From assembly GCA_018241165.1 (NCBI GenBank), contig JAFEEK010000496.1, positions 1-7,575 on the forward strand: DNA of 7,575 bases, read 5' to 3'. The stretch comes from Pseudomonadota bacterium (GTDB lineage Bacteria; Pseudomonadota; Gammaproteobacteria; Xanthomonadales; Rhodanobacteraceae). Made by a program: the position numbers and the translations under genes. Positions 1 through 7,575 of this stretch are shown piece after piece (within the stretch, counting starts at the first letter, position 1; every line of letters starts with the position of its first letter). The notes beneath the pieces were generated by a model that was not told the origin of the DNA, searched no databases, and was given only the letters and a program-made list of their open reading frames with translations.

Positions 1-692
1 GCGACGGTGTCGGCGAATTCGTCGGCGGTGCCCAGCCGTGACGGATACGGTACTTGTGCACAAAGCGAATCGTATACATTTTGTGGCATGCCATCGACCA
101 TCGGCGTGTGGAACACGCCCGGCGCCACGGTCATCACGCGCACGCCGATGCGCGCGAACTCGCGCGCCATGGGCAAGGTCATGCCGATCACGCCGCCCTT
201 GGATGCCGAATACGCGGCCTGACCAATCTGCCCTTCATACGCGGCGATGGATGCCGTGTTGACTATCACGCCGCGCTCTCCATCTTCGCCGGGTGGATTG
301 TGCTGCATGACGGACGCTGCCGCCTTGGCGACGTTGAAACTGCCAATCAGGTTCACCATCACCGTGGTCTGGAAGGTCTTCAGCGGCATCGGGCCCTCCT
401 TGCCTAGCACGCGCCCGGCGCCGAGGATGCCGGCGCAGTTCATTGCCACATTCATTCCGCCCATGCGCTCGGCGGCCTGCCCGATGGCGGCATTGACGCC
501 GTCTTCGCTGGTCACGTCAACGCGTTGGTAACTCGCTTTCGCGCCGAGCTCGGCCACGGCCGCAGCGCCCTTTTCGTCGTTGATGTCGAACAGCGCGACG
601 CTGGCGCCATGCGCGACGAGATGTTTGGCGACGGCCAGGCCGAGCCCGGAAACGCCGCCGGTGACGACGGTCTTGATCTGTTCGAGTTGCAT
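1..692 (-). CDS. Short-chain dehydrogenase, HSD17B10-like 3-hydroxyacyl-CoA dehydrogenase type II, 3' end outside window
   Basis: This NAD-dependent dehydrogenase is expected to oxidise 3-hydroxyacyl-CoA or 2-methyl-3-hydroxybutyryl-CoA, a step of isoleucine and branched acyl-CoA breakdown. 230 residues are visible out of about 255. The classical SDR marks are all present. The cofactor loop TGGVSGLG is at 11-18. Asp36 at the end of the second strand indicates NAD over NADP. NCAG is at 85-88, Asn114 is in place, and the catalytic Ser148, Tyr161 and Lys165 lie in NTASIAAYEG and YSASK. Long stretches match human HSD17B10 as I recall it: RGVIVNTAS, EGQIGQAAYSASKGG, GMTLP, APGVFHTP and VPYPSRLG. 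The ATG at 692 is supported by TAAGG 6 nt upstream and by the Rossmann fold beginning at once. The gene follows a 106-nt gap with its own candidate promoter, so it may be regulated separately from the upstream genes. It may still belong to the same catabolic locus. Other SDR substrates cannot be excluded. Confidence 0.9.
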   Translation of the reverse strand, partial: MQLEQIKTVVTGGVSGLGLAVAKHLVAHGASVALFDINDEKGAAAVAELGAKASYQRVDVTSEDGVNAAIGQAAERMGGMNVAMNCAGILGAGRVLGKEGPMPLKTFQTTVMVNLIGSFNVAKAAASVMQHNPPGEDGERGVIVNTASIAAYEGQIGQAAYSASKGGVIGMTLPMAREFARIGVRVMTVAPGVFHTPMVDGMPQNVYDSLCAQVPYPSRLGTADEFADTV

Positions 693-698
693 GCGACG

Positions 699-703
699 CC
701 TTA
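699..703 (-). promoter_or_regulatory. Ribosome binding site TAAGG for the dehydrogenase gene
   Basis: TAAGG lies 6 nt upstream of the ATG at 692 on the minus strand, a good match to the anti-Shine-Dalgarno. It supports that ATG as the start. Unlike most genes in the window, this one does not rely on overlap with an upstream gene. Confidence 0.55.
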
Positions 704-741
704 TTGAGAAGTGCGGGCAGGGATTTCCGCTTTTTGATTCA

Positions 742-761
742 TGCGATCAGGGATGATCGCA
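742..761. promoter_or_regulatory. Perfect palindrome TGCGATCA-N4-TGATCGCA, possible operator
   Basis: Two 8-bp arms with a 4-nt centre lie just downstream of the candidate promoter and about 50 nt before the dehydrogenase start. The spacing fits a dimeric repressor binding downstream of the transcription start. No T-run follows on either strand (the minus strand has an A-run next to it), so an intrinsic terminator is unlikely. The regulator is unknown. A stem-loop in the mRNA leader is the alternative. Confidence 0.4.
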
Positions 762-780
762 CCAGTTCGATGGGGCGCGA

Positions 781-809
781 ATTGTAGATTGCCCGTCGCT
801 ACAGGTCGA
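781..809 (-). promoter_or_regulatory. Candidate sigma70-type promoter for the dehydrogenase gene
   Basis: On the minus strand TCGACC (804-809, 4 of 6 matches to TTGACA) is followed by a 17-bp spacer and TACAAT (781-786, 5 of 6 matches to TATAAT). The -35 lies over the last codons of the acetyltransferase gene. Transcription would start near 774, giving a leader of about 80 nt for the dehydrogenase. This is the best promoter-like pair in the 106-nt intergenic stretch 693-798; it is not proven. Confidence 0.45.
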
Positions 810-1278
810 GCAAATAAAATCGATTGCAACTGAAATGACCGGTGTTGCCGAGTGCGGCAGGGATACGCGCGAATTCGTGTCTTTCGTACAGGCGCTGCGC
901 CGCGTCCATGCCGGTGAGAGTTTCGAGGTAACAGCGCCGGTAGCCGAGCTTGCGCGCCGCATCCATGCAAACGCGAATCAGGGCGTCGCCCGCGCCGCGT
1001 CCGCGCAGTTCCGGCAGGAAATACATCTTGCGCAGCTCGCAGGTGTCTGGTTCACCGTCGAGCGGCGCGACACCGCCGCCGCCGAGAACTTTCCGATCCA
1101 GTTCCACGACAAAATACGCGCAGCCGGGGCGCGCGTATGCCGCGTACATCGCGCCGACTTCCGCATCATGGATCGCAAAGCCGGGACCGTCCGCGCCGAA
1201 TTCCGGCATCACCGCACGGATGATCGCGGCGACAGCGGCATCGTCGCGCGGCTCGATGGGACGGATCGCGAAACTCAC
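799..1278 (-). CDS. GNAT-family N-acetyltransferase
   Basis: This 159-residue single-domain protein is expected to move an acetyl group from acetyl-CoA to an amine; the substrate is unknown. It begins with the typical strand and helix SFAIRPIEPRDDAAVAAII. Motif A, the acetyl-CoA pyrophosphate loop, is RGRGAG (92-97, fitting R-x-x-G-x-G), followed by the helix DALIRVCMDAARKLG. Strand YRRCYLET and the C-terminal AAQRLYERHEFARI (126-139) match motif B. The tail NTGHFSCNRFYLLDL resembles a subgroup of short bacterial GNATs. The start is GTG at 1278: its GTG forms a GTGA overlap with the stop of the cyanophycinase-like gene, and the first strand follows at once. No Shine-Dalgarno is visible, so translational coupling is likely and the two proteins are probably made together. 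The stop is TAG at 799-801, with no terminator hairpin and T-run after it. Confidence 0.88.
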   Translation of the reverse strand: MSFAIRPIEPRDDAAVAAIIRAVMPEFGADGPGFAIHDAEVGAMYAAYARPGCAYFVVELDRKVLGGGGVAPLDGEPDTCELRKMYFLPELRGRGAGDALIRVCMDAARKLGYRRCYLETLTGMDAAQRLYERHEFARIPAALGNTGHFSCNRFYLLDL

Positions 1279-2081
1279 AATGGCCGGCGGAAGTCGAGGT
1301 CGTAACGCGAGCCGTGCACGAGCACGTGCACGCGCAAGTTCGTGATACTGATCGGATCGCTCGGTCCCGCATCGGCGGCGTTGGAATGGCCGACATCGGT
1401 GGGATCGACGATGGTGACGCTGCCCACGCCGGCGACTTCGAGCACGTTGTCCGGACCGATGAACGCGGCGGTGTCGGCATCGATGCCGATGCCGAGCACG
1501 AACGGGTTGAGCGCGAGCGCGCCGAGCAGGCGGCCGAGGCGATCCGCGCCGGCACCGCCTTGATCGATGAGCAGGCGGTTGGACAATCCCAACCCCGGCG
1601 CCAGCGTGACATTACCCATGCGTGGCGATGATCCGTGCGCGCCACCGCCGAGCATGTGTTCGGGCAATACCGATGCGCCGCCGCCAATGCCGCCGACCGC
1701 CATGCCGTCGGCATTGCGCCGGCGCAGCAAACGCGCCAGCCCGGTTCCGCCGAGCAGGGTGGAAAGTCGCAGCGGCTGGTCGGCGCACAGCACGACAAGA
1801 TCGGCATGTTCGACCACCGCGAGTGCCGTCTGCGCCTCGCTGTCCGCGCGCTGCGCAAGCACGATGCGTTGCACGTGACCCGCGCCGTCGGCGACGAGGC
1901 GCGCATCGAGATCATCGGCCAGCGCTTCGTCGGCGCTGGCCACGACGATCGCCACGCGCGGTCGTTGGCCGAGGATGGCGAACAGGCGTCGAAAGATGCC
2001 GGTTTCGCCGGCGCCGCGCACGCTGGCGCCAAGTGGCACGAGGTAACCGCGGGACTGGTCGGGAGCAAGGCGGGCGGGCAT
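1275..2081 (-). CDS. Cyanophycinase-like protein (peptidase S51 fold) lacking the catalytic triad
   Basis: This 268-residue protein follows cyanophycinase over nearly its full length. Landmarks are GYLVPLGAS (12-20), CADQPLRL (99-106), the nucleophile-elbow region GGIGGGASV (130-138), APGLGLSNRLLIDQ (161-174), ALNPFVLGIGID (190-201) and GSVTIVDPTDVGHSN (220-234). Active cyanophycinases are cytoplasmic serine peptidases releasing beta-Asp-Arg dipeptides from cyanophycin. Compared from memory with Synechocystis CphB, the nucleophile Ser132 is replaced by Gly133, His174 by Gly175 and Glu201 by Ala202. Asp173, Gln174, Arg181 and Arg184 of the substrate-binding segment remain. The frame is intact and conserved on both sides of each site, so this looks like a maintained pseudoenzyme or one with a changed function, not decay. 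There is no cyanophycin synthetase in the window. No Shine-Dalgarno is visible before the ATG at 2081. The stop overlaps the downstream acetyltransferase start as GTGA. Confidence 0.8.
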   Translation of the reverse strand: MPARLAPDQSRGYLVPLGASVRGAGETGIFRRLFAILGQRPRVAIVVASADEALADDLDARLVADGAGHVQRIVLAQRADSEAQTALAVVEHADLVVLCADQPLRLSTLLGGTGLARLLRRRNADGMAVGGIGGGASVLPEHMLGGGAHGSSPRMGNVTLAPGLGLSNRLLIDQGGAGADRLGRLLGALALNPFVLGIGIDADTAAFIGPDNVLEVAGVGSVTIVDPTDVGHSNAADAGPSDPISITNLRVHVLVHGSRYDLDFRRPL

Positions 2082-2091
2082 GGGTCGCCGG

Positions 2092-2097
2092 ATTATA
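2092..2097 (-). promoter_or_regulatory. Candidate -10 box (TATAAT) for the cyanophycinase-like gene
   Basis: A perfect TATAAT on the minus strand lies in the 24-nt gap (2082-2105) after the TPR/glycosyltransferase stop. Only 10 nt separate it from the ATG at 2081. A start of transcription 6-7 nt downstream would leave a leader of just a few bases. No good -35 is found at 16-18 bp: the hexamer at 17 bp is CTCTCG, and a TTGACA-like string lies only 6 bp upstream, which is too close. It is a candidate only. Confidence 0.35.
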
Positions 2098-2105
2098 CGT
2101 GTGTG

Positions 2106-4235
2106 TCAATGACGCGAGAGCAATGATTTCAGATGGGCATCAAGTGCGTGCAGCGGCGCGTCGGATTGCACCAGGCCAGGCAGGGCGCTGCTGATGCGTT
2201 GTCCCAGCGATTGTCGTCGTGGGTGATCATTGGCGACAGCCACAGCCAATTCCGCCAAGTGTTGCGGCGTGTCGGCAATCAATTCGTCGCATCCGAGGTG
2301 CTTTAGCATCGCCATCGATTGCCGGCCGCGCATGAAGCGCCCGGGGCAGGTGACGATGGGCAATCCAGCGTGCAGTGCATCCAGGCTGGTGTTGCCGCCG
2401 GAGAAGTGCAAGGTATCGACCATGACATCGCAGGCCATGTTGACTTGCAGGTAACCGTCGCGCGGTCGCGCGGGCAAGAACAGCCAGCGCTGCGCGGTGT
2501 TGATTCCGGCGGCGGCGAAGGCGCGCCGCAGACGCTCTTCGAACACCGCGCGCGATCCGGACTCCTTGTTTTCGAAGAACACGAACACGGCGCTCGGATC
2601 GCGCCGGGCGATGTCGACAATGACGGAATCGTTGTCCGGGTGAATCTTGAACAGCGACTGCGGCACAAGATAAAGCGTACTGTCTTCCGGAAGCCCGATA
2701 TGGCCTCGCGATGCGCTTTCGGGAATGCGATGGCTGAGGTAGCGTGTGCCCAGATCCGGCAGCATCAACAGGCGCTCGGTGTAGTGTGCCGCCGCGCCAA
2801 CGGGTTCCATTTCCGCACACGACACGTAAGCGTCGATGGTGGGCAGGCCGGTCGTGACCGGATGGCCCCATGCGCAAACCTGCGCCGGCGCAAGGCGCAG
2901 GGCTGCCAGACCAAGCGCACGAAAGTCCATTCCAAGTTCCGGATACAAGATGATGTCTGCGTCCAGATCGTGCAATGTGCGCGCTGCACTCGCGAGATTT
3001 CCAGACAGCGCCACTTCATGCTGCGCGGCGTTGGCCAGGCGTGCCGTGAGTGCGTCGCGCGTGTCGCCGATGTGAACGAGGATCAGATCCCAGCCCGACT
3101 GACCAAGGTGTTCGACCCAGGACGTGAAATATGAGCCCACCGTGCATTTGTGGAAGCGGCTGGACACCATCGCCAGTCGCGGGCGCGCGTGACGCACACG
3201 TTGCAATGGCGCGGCAAACTCGGGCATGACGCATTGCAGCGAATCTGCAATCCACCTGCCGAAGCGACGTTGTGGCTCGACGTCGTCTTCGCCTTGGTAG
3301 GCCAGAAAAAAATTGTCCCACAGCAATGCCTCGGGGTTCGGCTGGATACGTGCGATGCGCGATATCGGATACGCTTCGATTAACGCGTCAAGGCGGGTGA
3401 GATAATCGCTACGCACGGTATGAAGTTCGGCCAGGCTAGAGTACGTCGATGGCAGTCCCAGCGCCAACGGGATATCGACGCGCAATTGTTCGGTGGGATC
3501 GTCCGTGTGGTTGCGCAGGACGCCAAGCAGTTCGCGGCTGCCGGCAAGGTCGCTGTTTTTGCGCAATTGATGGCAAAATTCCCGGCCCCAACCGGTTGCT
3601 TTTGGTTGGGCCTGGATCAGCTGCAGGGCCAGCGATTTGGCGGTGTCTGGCGATGCGGCGTGCAAGAGCAAGCGACTGCACTGTTGCATTTGCTCGCGCG
3701 TGCAATCAAGCACGGCGATGCGTTCTAGGCTTTTTACTGCGTCACCATTGTTGCCGTTCTCGATCTGAGCTTCGGCCAATTTCAAGACGACGTTGATGTT
3801 GCCGGGATCGGCCGCTGCGGCAAATTCGAGGTGTTTCTGTGCATCGGTTGACTTTGCGCTTTCCAACAGCAGCAGGCCAAGGTTGTAGTGCGCAGCATCG
3901 TTGGCAGGGTCGATGCCCAGGGCGTTGCGGTAAGCGCCATCGGCAGCGGCAAATTCGCCGGCGTCCTTGTTCCTGTTGCCAAGGCGCATCCAACACATCG
4001 ACAGATTGCGGCGGATCGTTGCATGGTCAGGTTGTCGATCAAGCAGCCAGGCCAGATCGGCAATGGCGTCTTGCAGGCGATCGAGTTTGAGGGCGGTATT
4101 CGCGCGCAATGCGCGGGCCTGGGCATGGTCAGGCACTGCATCGATGAGGGAGGTGGCCGCCGTGAATGCAGCATCGAAAATGCCGCTTGCGAAGGCGTCC
4201 TGCGCTTCGCGGAAAAGTCTCGAAGGATCGTTCAT
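2106..4235 (-). CDS. TPR protein with SPINDLY/OGT-type glycosyltransferase domain (GT41-like)
   Basis: This 709-residue protein has an N-terminal all-helical TPR region (about 5-240). The clearest repeat is around 95-145, with [18 protein letters not shown] followed by [16 protein letters not shown]-terminal domain (about 350-709) resembles bacterial and eukaryotic O-GlcNAc/O-fucose transferases. Visible landmarks are the Rossmann-type start RLAMVSSRF (353-361), [17 protein letters not shown] (454-470), [15 protein letters not shown] (522-536), [22 protein letters not shown] (611-632) and [19 protein letters not shown]. By alignment from memory, Lys530 matches the nucleotide-sugar phosphate-binding Lys842 of human OGT and Asp619 matches its Asp925. 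No signal peptide is seen, so it is probably cytoplasmic. The start at 4235 is chosen because it gives an ATGA overlap with the lyase stop. The open frame extends upstream to 4406, but that part lies inside the lyase gene and is arginine-rich shadow sequence. The expected activity is sugar transfer to protein Ser/Thr or Asn; donor and target are unknown. Confidence 0.85.
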   Translation of the reverse strand: MNDPSRLFREAQDAFASGIFDAAFTAATSLIDAVPDHAQARALRANTALKLDRLQDAIADLAWLLDRQPDHATIRRNLSMCWMRLGNRNKDAGEFAAADGAYRNALGIDPANDAAHYNLGLLLLESAKSTDAQKHLEFAAAADPGNINVVLKLAEAQIENGNNGDAVKSLERIAVLDCTREQMQQCSRLLLHAASPDTAKSLALQLIQAQPKATGWGREFCHQLRKNSDLAGSRELLGVLRNHTDDPTEQLRVDIPLALGLPSTYSSLAELHTVRSDYLTRLDALIEAYPISRIARIQPNPEALLWDNFFLAYQGEDDVEPQRRFGRWIADSLQCVMPEFAAPLQRVRHARPRLAMVSSRFHKCTVGSYFTSWVEHLGQSGWDLILVHIGDTRDALTARLANAAQHEVALSGNLASAARTLHDLDADIILYPELGMDFRALGLAALRLAPAQVCAWGHPVTTGLPTIDAYVSCAEMEPVGAAAHYTERLLMLPDLGTRYLSHRIPESASRGHIGLPEDSTLYLVPQSLFKIHPDNDSVIVDIARRDPSAVFVFFENKESGSRAVFEERLRRAFAAAGINTAQRWLFLPARPRDGYLQVNMACDVMVDTLHFSGGNTSLDALHAGLPIVTCPGRFMRGRQSMAMLKHLGCDELIADTPQHLAELAVAVANDHPRRQSLGQRISSALPGLVQSDAPLHALDAHLKSLLSRH

Positions 4236-5125
4236 GCAGCCCGGCCAACTTTGCTGCCGTTGTCGCGCACGAGCTGCGCGCTCAACCAGCGACCGGTTTC
4301 GATCAGTTTTTGCAGATCGATTCCGGTGATGATGCCCATGCCGTGCAGCATGTAGACGACGTCTTCCGTCGCGACGTTGCCTGTGGCGCCGCGCGCATAA
4401 GGGCAACCGCCGACGCCGGACACCGCCGAATCGACGACGCCAACGCCAAGTTCCAGGCAGGCGAGGATGTTGGCCAGCGCCTGTCCGCGCGTGTCGTGGA
4501 AATGTACCGCCAGTGCGGACATCGGTACTTCCTGCGCGACGGCGGAGAGCATTGCGCGCGCCTTCGCCGGTGTGCCGACGCCGATGGTGTCGCCGAGCGA
4601 GATTTCGTAGCAGCCCAGATCGTGCAGGCGCTTGGCCACGCGCACGACGTCGGCGAGCGGTACATCACCCTGATACGGACAACCGAGCACGGTGGACACG
4701 TAACCGCGCACGGCCACGCCATCGGCCTTGGCGCGTTCCATCACCGGCAAGAAACGTTCGATGGATTCGTCGATCGAGGCATTGATGTTCTTGCGGTTGA
4801 ACGCCTCGCTCGCGGCAGTGAACACGGCAATCTCCGCCGCGCCGACAGCGCGCGCGCGTTCGTAGCCTTGCAGGTTCGGCACCAGCACCGGATAGCGCAC
4901 GCCGGCCTTTTTGAGAATGGCCGTATAGACGTCCGTGGCATCGGCCATCTGCGGCACCCACTTGGGGCTGACGAAGCTGGTCGCCTCGATGGTTTGCAAA
5001 CCGGTATCCGTGAGCCGGTCGATCAGTTCGATCTTGACCGGCGTCGGCACCAGGGTCTTTTCGTTCTGCAGGCCGTCGCGCGGGCCGACTTCGACGATGC
5101 GGACATGGGTGGGCAGTGTGGCCAT
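4232..5125 (-). CDS. liuE: Hydroxymethylglutaryl-CoA lyase
   Basis: This enzyme cleaves 3-hydroxy-3-methylglutaryl-CoA to acetoacetate and acetyl-CoA, the last step of leucine breakdown. It is 297 residues long, matching the usual length of about 300. The TIM-barrel start carries [11 protein letters not shown] with catalytic Arg16 and Asp17. Further landmarks are [14 protein letters not shown] (Glu47 onward), the metal ligands in AVHFHDT (His208, His210), and the family signature [12 protein letters not shown] with catalytic Cys241. Sequence similarity continues to the C-terminus (TGIDLQKL). The start at 5125 was preferred over the in-frame ATG at 5185. The longer form would add 20 residues with no family counterpart and would overlap the lipoprotein gene. 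With the shorter start the gap is 4 nt. No clear Shine-Dalgarno is seen, so coupling to the upstream gene is likely. The stop overlaps the next ATG as ATGA (4232-4235). The gene is also called mvaB. Confidence 0.95.
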   Translation of the reverse strand: MATLPTHVRIVEVGPRDGLQNEKTLVPTPVKIELIDRLTDTGLQTIEATSFVSPKWVPQMADATDVYTAILKKAGVRYPVLVPNLQGYERARAVGAAEIAVFTAASEAFNRKNINASIDESIERFLPVMERAKADGVAVRGYVSTVLGCPYQGDVPLADVVRVAKRLHDLGCYEISLGDTIGVGTPAKARAMLSAVAQEVPMSALAVHFHDTRGQALANILACLELGVGVVDSAVSGVGGCPYARGATGNVATEDVVYMLHGMGIITGIDLQKLIETGRWLSAQLVRDNGSKVGRAA

Positions 5126-5129
5126 TGCG

Positions 5130-5752
5130 TCAGTGCCCGCGCGCACGCGCCAGTTTGCGTTCGAACTCGCCGACCGAAAGCGCACTGCGCGCGAGGTATG
5201 TTGGTGCGCTGCCCTCGAAGACCGGTTCGTCGCGCACGATTTTCAGCATTCGCGCGGCATCGCCACGCACGTAAACGTGCAGTTCCTTGTTGGCGCGGCT
5301 GACCGTGCCATCGAGCTTGCCAATCTCGACGAGCTTCGCCACGCGTTCGCTGTTGACTTGGGCAAGGTCGATACGGTCGCCGTCGATTCGGTAGCGCACG
5401 AAGAAATAGGATTGTGCAGGCACCGGATCGATGCCGGGCGGTGGCTGGATTTCTACCAGATCCTTGAGTGCAGTGTCGGCGACGACGAGGTAATCCTGGC
5501 CATCGACCTGCGTGTAGCGCAGCGGAATTTCCAGCCGCCGCACCGGTTTGTCGCGCGCGGGCCGGTCGATCACGAAGAAACGGCAATCGGCGTCAACGAA
5601 AAATGCGGCATCCTGCGCTTCGGGCGGTGCCGGTGTCCACAAGCCCTTCCAGCGTGCATCGCAGGTTTCGAGTTTGTCGCCGAGCGGCGATTCGAAGCGT
5701 GTTTCGACGCAGCCGCAAAGCGTCAACATGGCGAGGATGCAAAACAGCTGTT

Positions 5753-5756
<4 letters not shown>
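5130..5756 (-). CDS. Putative lipoprotein of unknown function inside the leucine-degradation operon
   Basis: This 208-residue protein is one I do not recognise as a named family. Residues 1-15 form a short lysine-tagged hydrophobic signal ending in Leu-Cys-Gly before Cys16. That fits a lipobox, so export and lipidation at Cys16 are inferred. Residue +2 is Val, which in the usual Lol rule would favour the outer membrane. The mature part has two further cysteines (Cys32, Cys58) that could pair in the periplasm. It has alternating beta-like stretches ([24 protein letters not shown]) and a basic C-terminus. The start is well supported: its ATG shares an ATGA overlap with the carboxylase stop (5753-5756), and GGAGA lies 8 nt upstream. 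Its stop is 4 nt before the HMG-CoA lyase start. The tight packing suggests co-expression with leucine catabolism, but no function follows from the sequence. A cytoplasmic protein with a chance hydrophobic start is less likely. Confidence 0.8.

Positions 5757-7575
<1,819 letters not shown>

Noticed and set aside
701..742. A 13-codon open frame (MNQKAEIPARTSQ) ending 8 nt before the dehydrogenase start
   Set aside because: It has no Shine-Dalgarno and no run of regulatory codons. Its stop merely overlaps the dehydrogenase ribosome binding site, so chance is the simplest explanation.
742..761. The palindrome as an intrinsic terminator of the acetyltransferase transcript
   Set aside because: On the minus strand the bases after the stem are A-rich rather than T-rich, and on the plus strand no T-run follows.
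1312..1333. Repeated GTGCAC strings
   Set aside because: They arise from the Val-His-Val-Leu-Val-His coding stretch in the cyanophycinase-like protein; no separate element is needed.
2098..2110. TTGACA-like string next to the TATAAT
   Set aside because: Only 6 bp separate it from the TATAAT, too close to serve as its -35 element.
4236..4406. N-terminal extension of the glycosyltransferase gene to an upstream ATG at 4406
   Set aside because: The 57 extra residues are arginine-rich shadow of the lyase C-terminus. The ATG at 4235 gives the classic ATGA overlap.
4166..5302. Long plus-strand open frame of 378 codons
   Set aside because: It is antisense to HMG-CoA lyase and its neighbours. Its composition is rich in Arg, His and Ala, and there is no recognisable domain.

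Overview
The window reads as the chromosome of a GC-rich gammaproteobacterium. The best fit is the order Xanthomonadales/Lysobacterales (Rhodanobacteraceae or Xanthomonadaceae). This rests on protein style and gene content, not on a marker gene, so the placement is moderate. All seven genes lie on the minus strand, head to tail, and are described here in transcription order, from high to low coordinates.

Block 1 (7575 to 2106) is a tightly packed unit. It holds the biotin-carrying alpha subunit of methylcrotonyl-CoA carboxylase (its N-terminus lies beyond the window), a small putative lipoprotein, hydroxymethylglutaryl-CoA lyase, and a TPR protein with a SPINDLY/OGT-type glycosyltransferase domain. 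Two junctions are 4-bp ATGA stop/start overlaps and the third is a 4-nt gap, so co-transcription and translational coupling are likely. The carboxylase and the lyase are two steps of leucine/isovalerate breakdown, giving acetoacetate and acetyl-CoA. The lipoprotein and the glycosyltransferase have no known role in that pathway.

Block 2 (2105 to 799) begins after a 24-nt gap that contains a perfect TATAAT very close to the next start codon. It holds a cyanophycinase-fold protein (peptidase S51 family) in which all three expected catalytic-triad positions are replaced. That gene overlaps a GNAT N-acetyltransferase by 4 bp (GTGA).

Block 3 (798 to 1) begins with a 106-nt intergenic region. It carries a plausible promoter, a perfect 8-bp-arm palindrome placed like an operator, and a good Shine-Dalgarno sequence. 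These precede a short-chain dehydrogenase closely resembling HSD17B10 / 3-hydroxyacyl-CoA dehydrogenase type II, an enzyme of isoleucine and branched-chain acyl-CoA oxidation. Its last roughly 25 residues lie outside the window.

The theme is branched-chain amino-acid/acyl-CoA catabolism interleaved with poorly understood accessory genes. The points most worth a second look are the triad-less cyanophycinase-like protein, the OGT-like gene translationally coupled to HMG-CoA lyase, the embedded lipoprotein, and the palindrome upstream of the dehydrogenase. No RNA genes, insertion sequences, CRISPR arrays or intrinsic terminators were found. Family assignments and residue comparisons are from memory; no database search was run.
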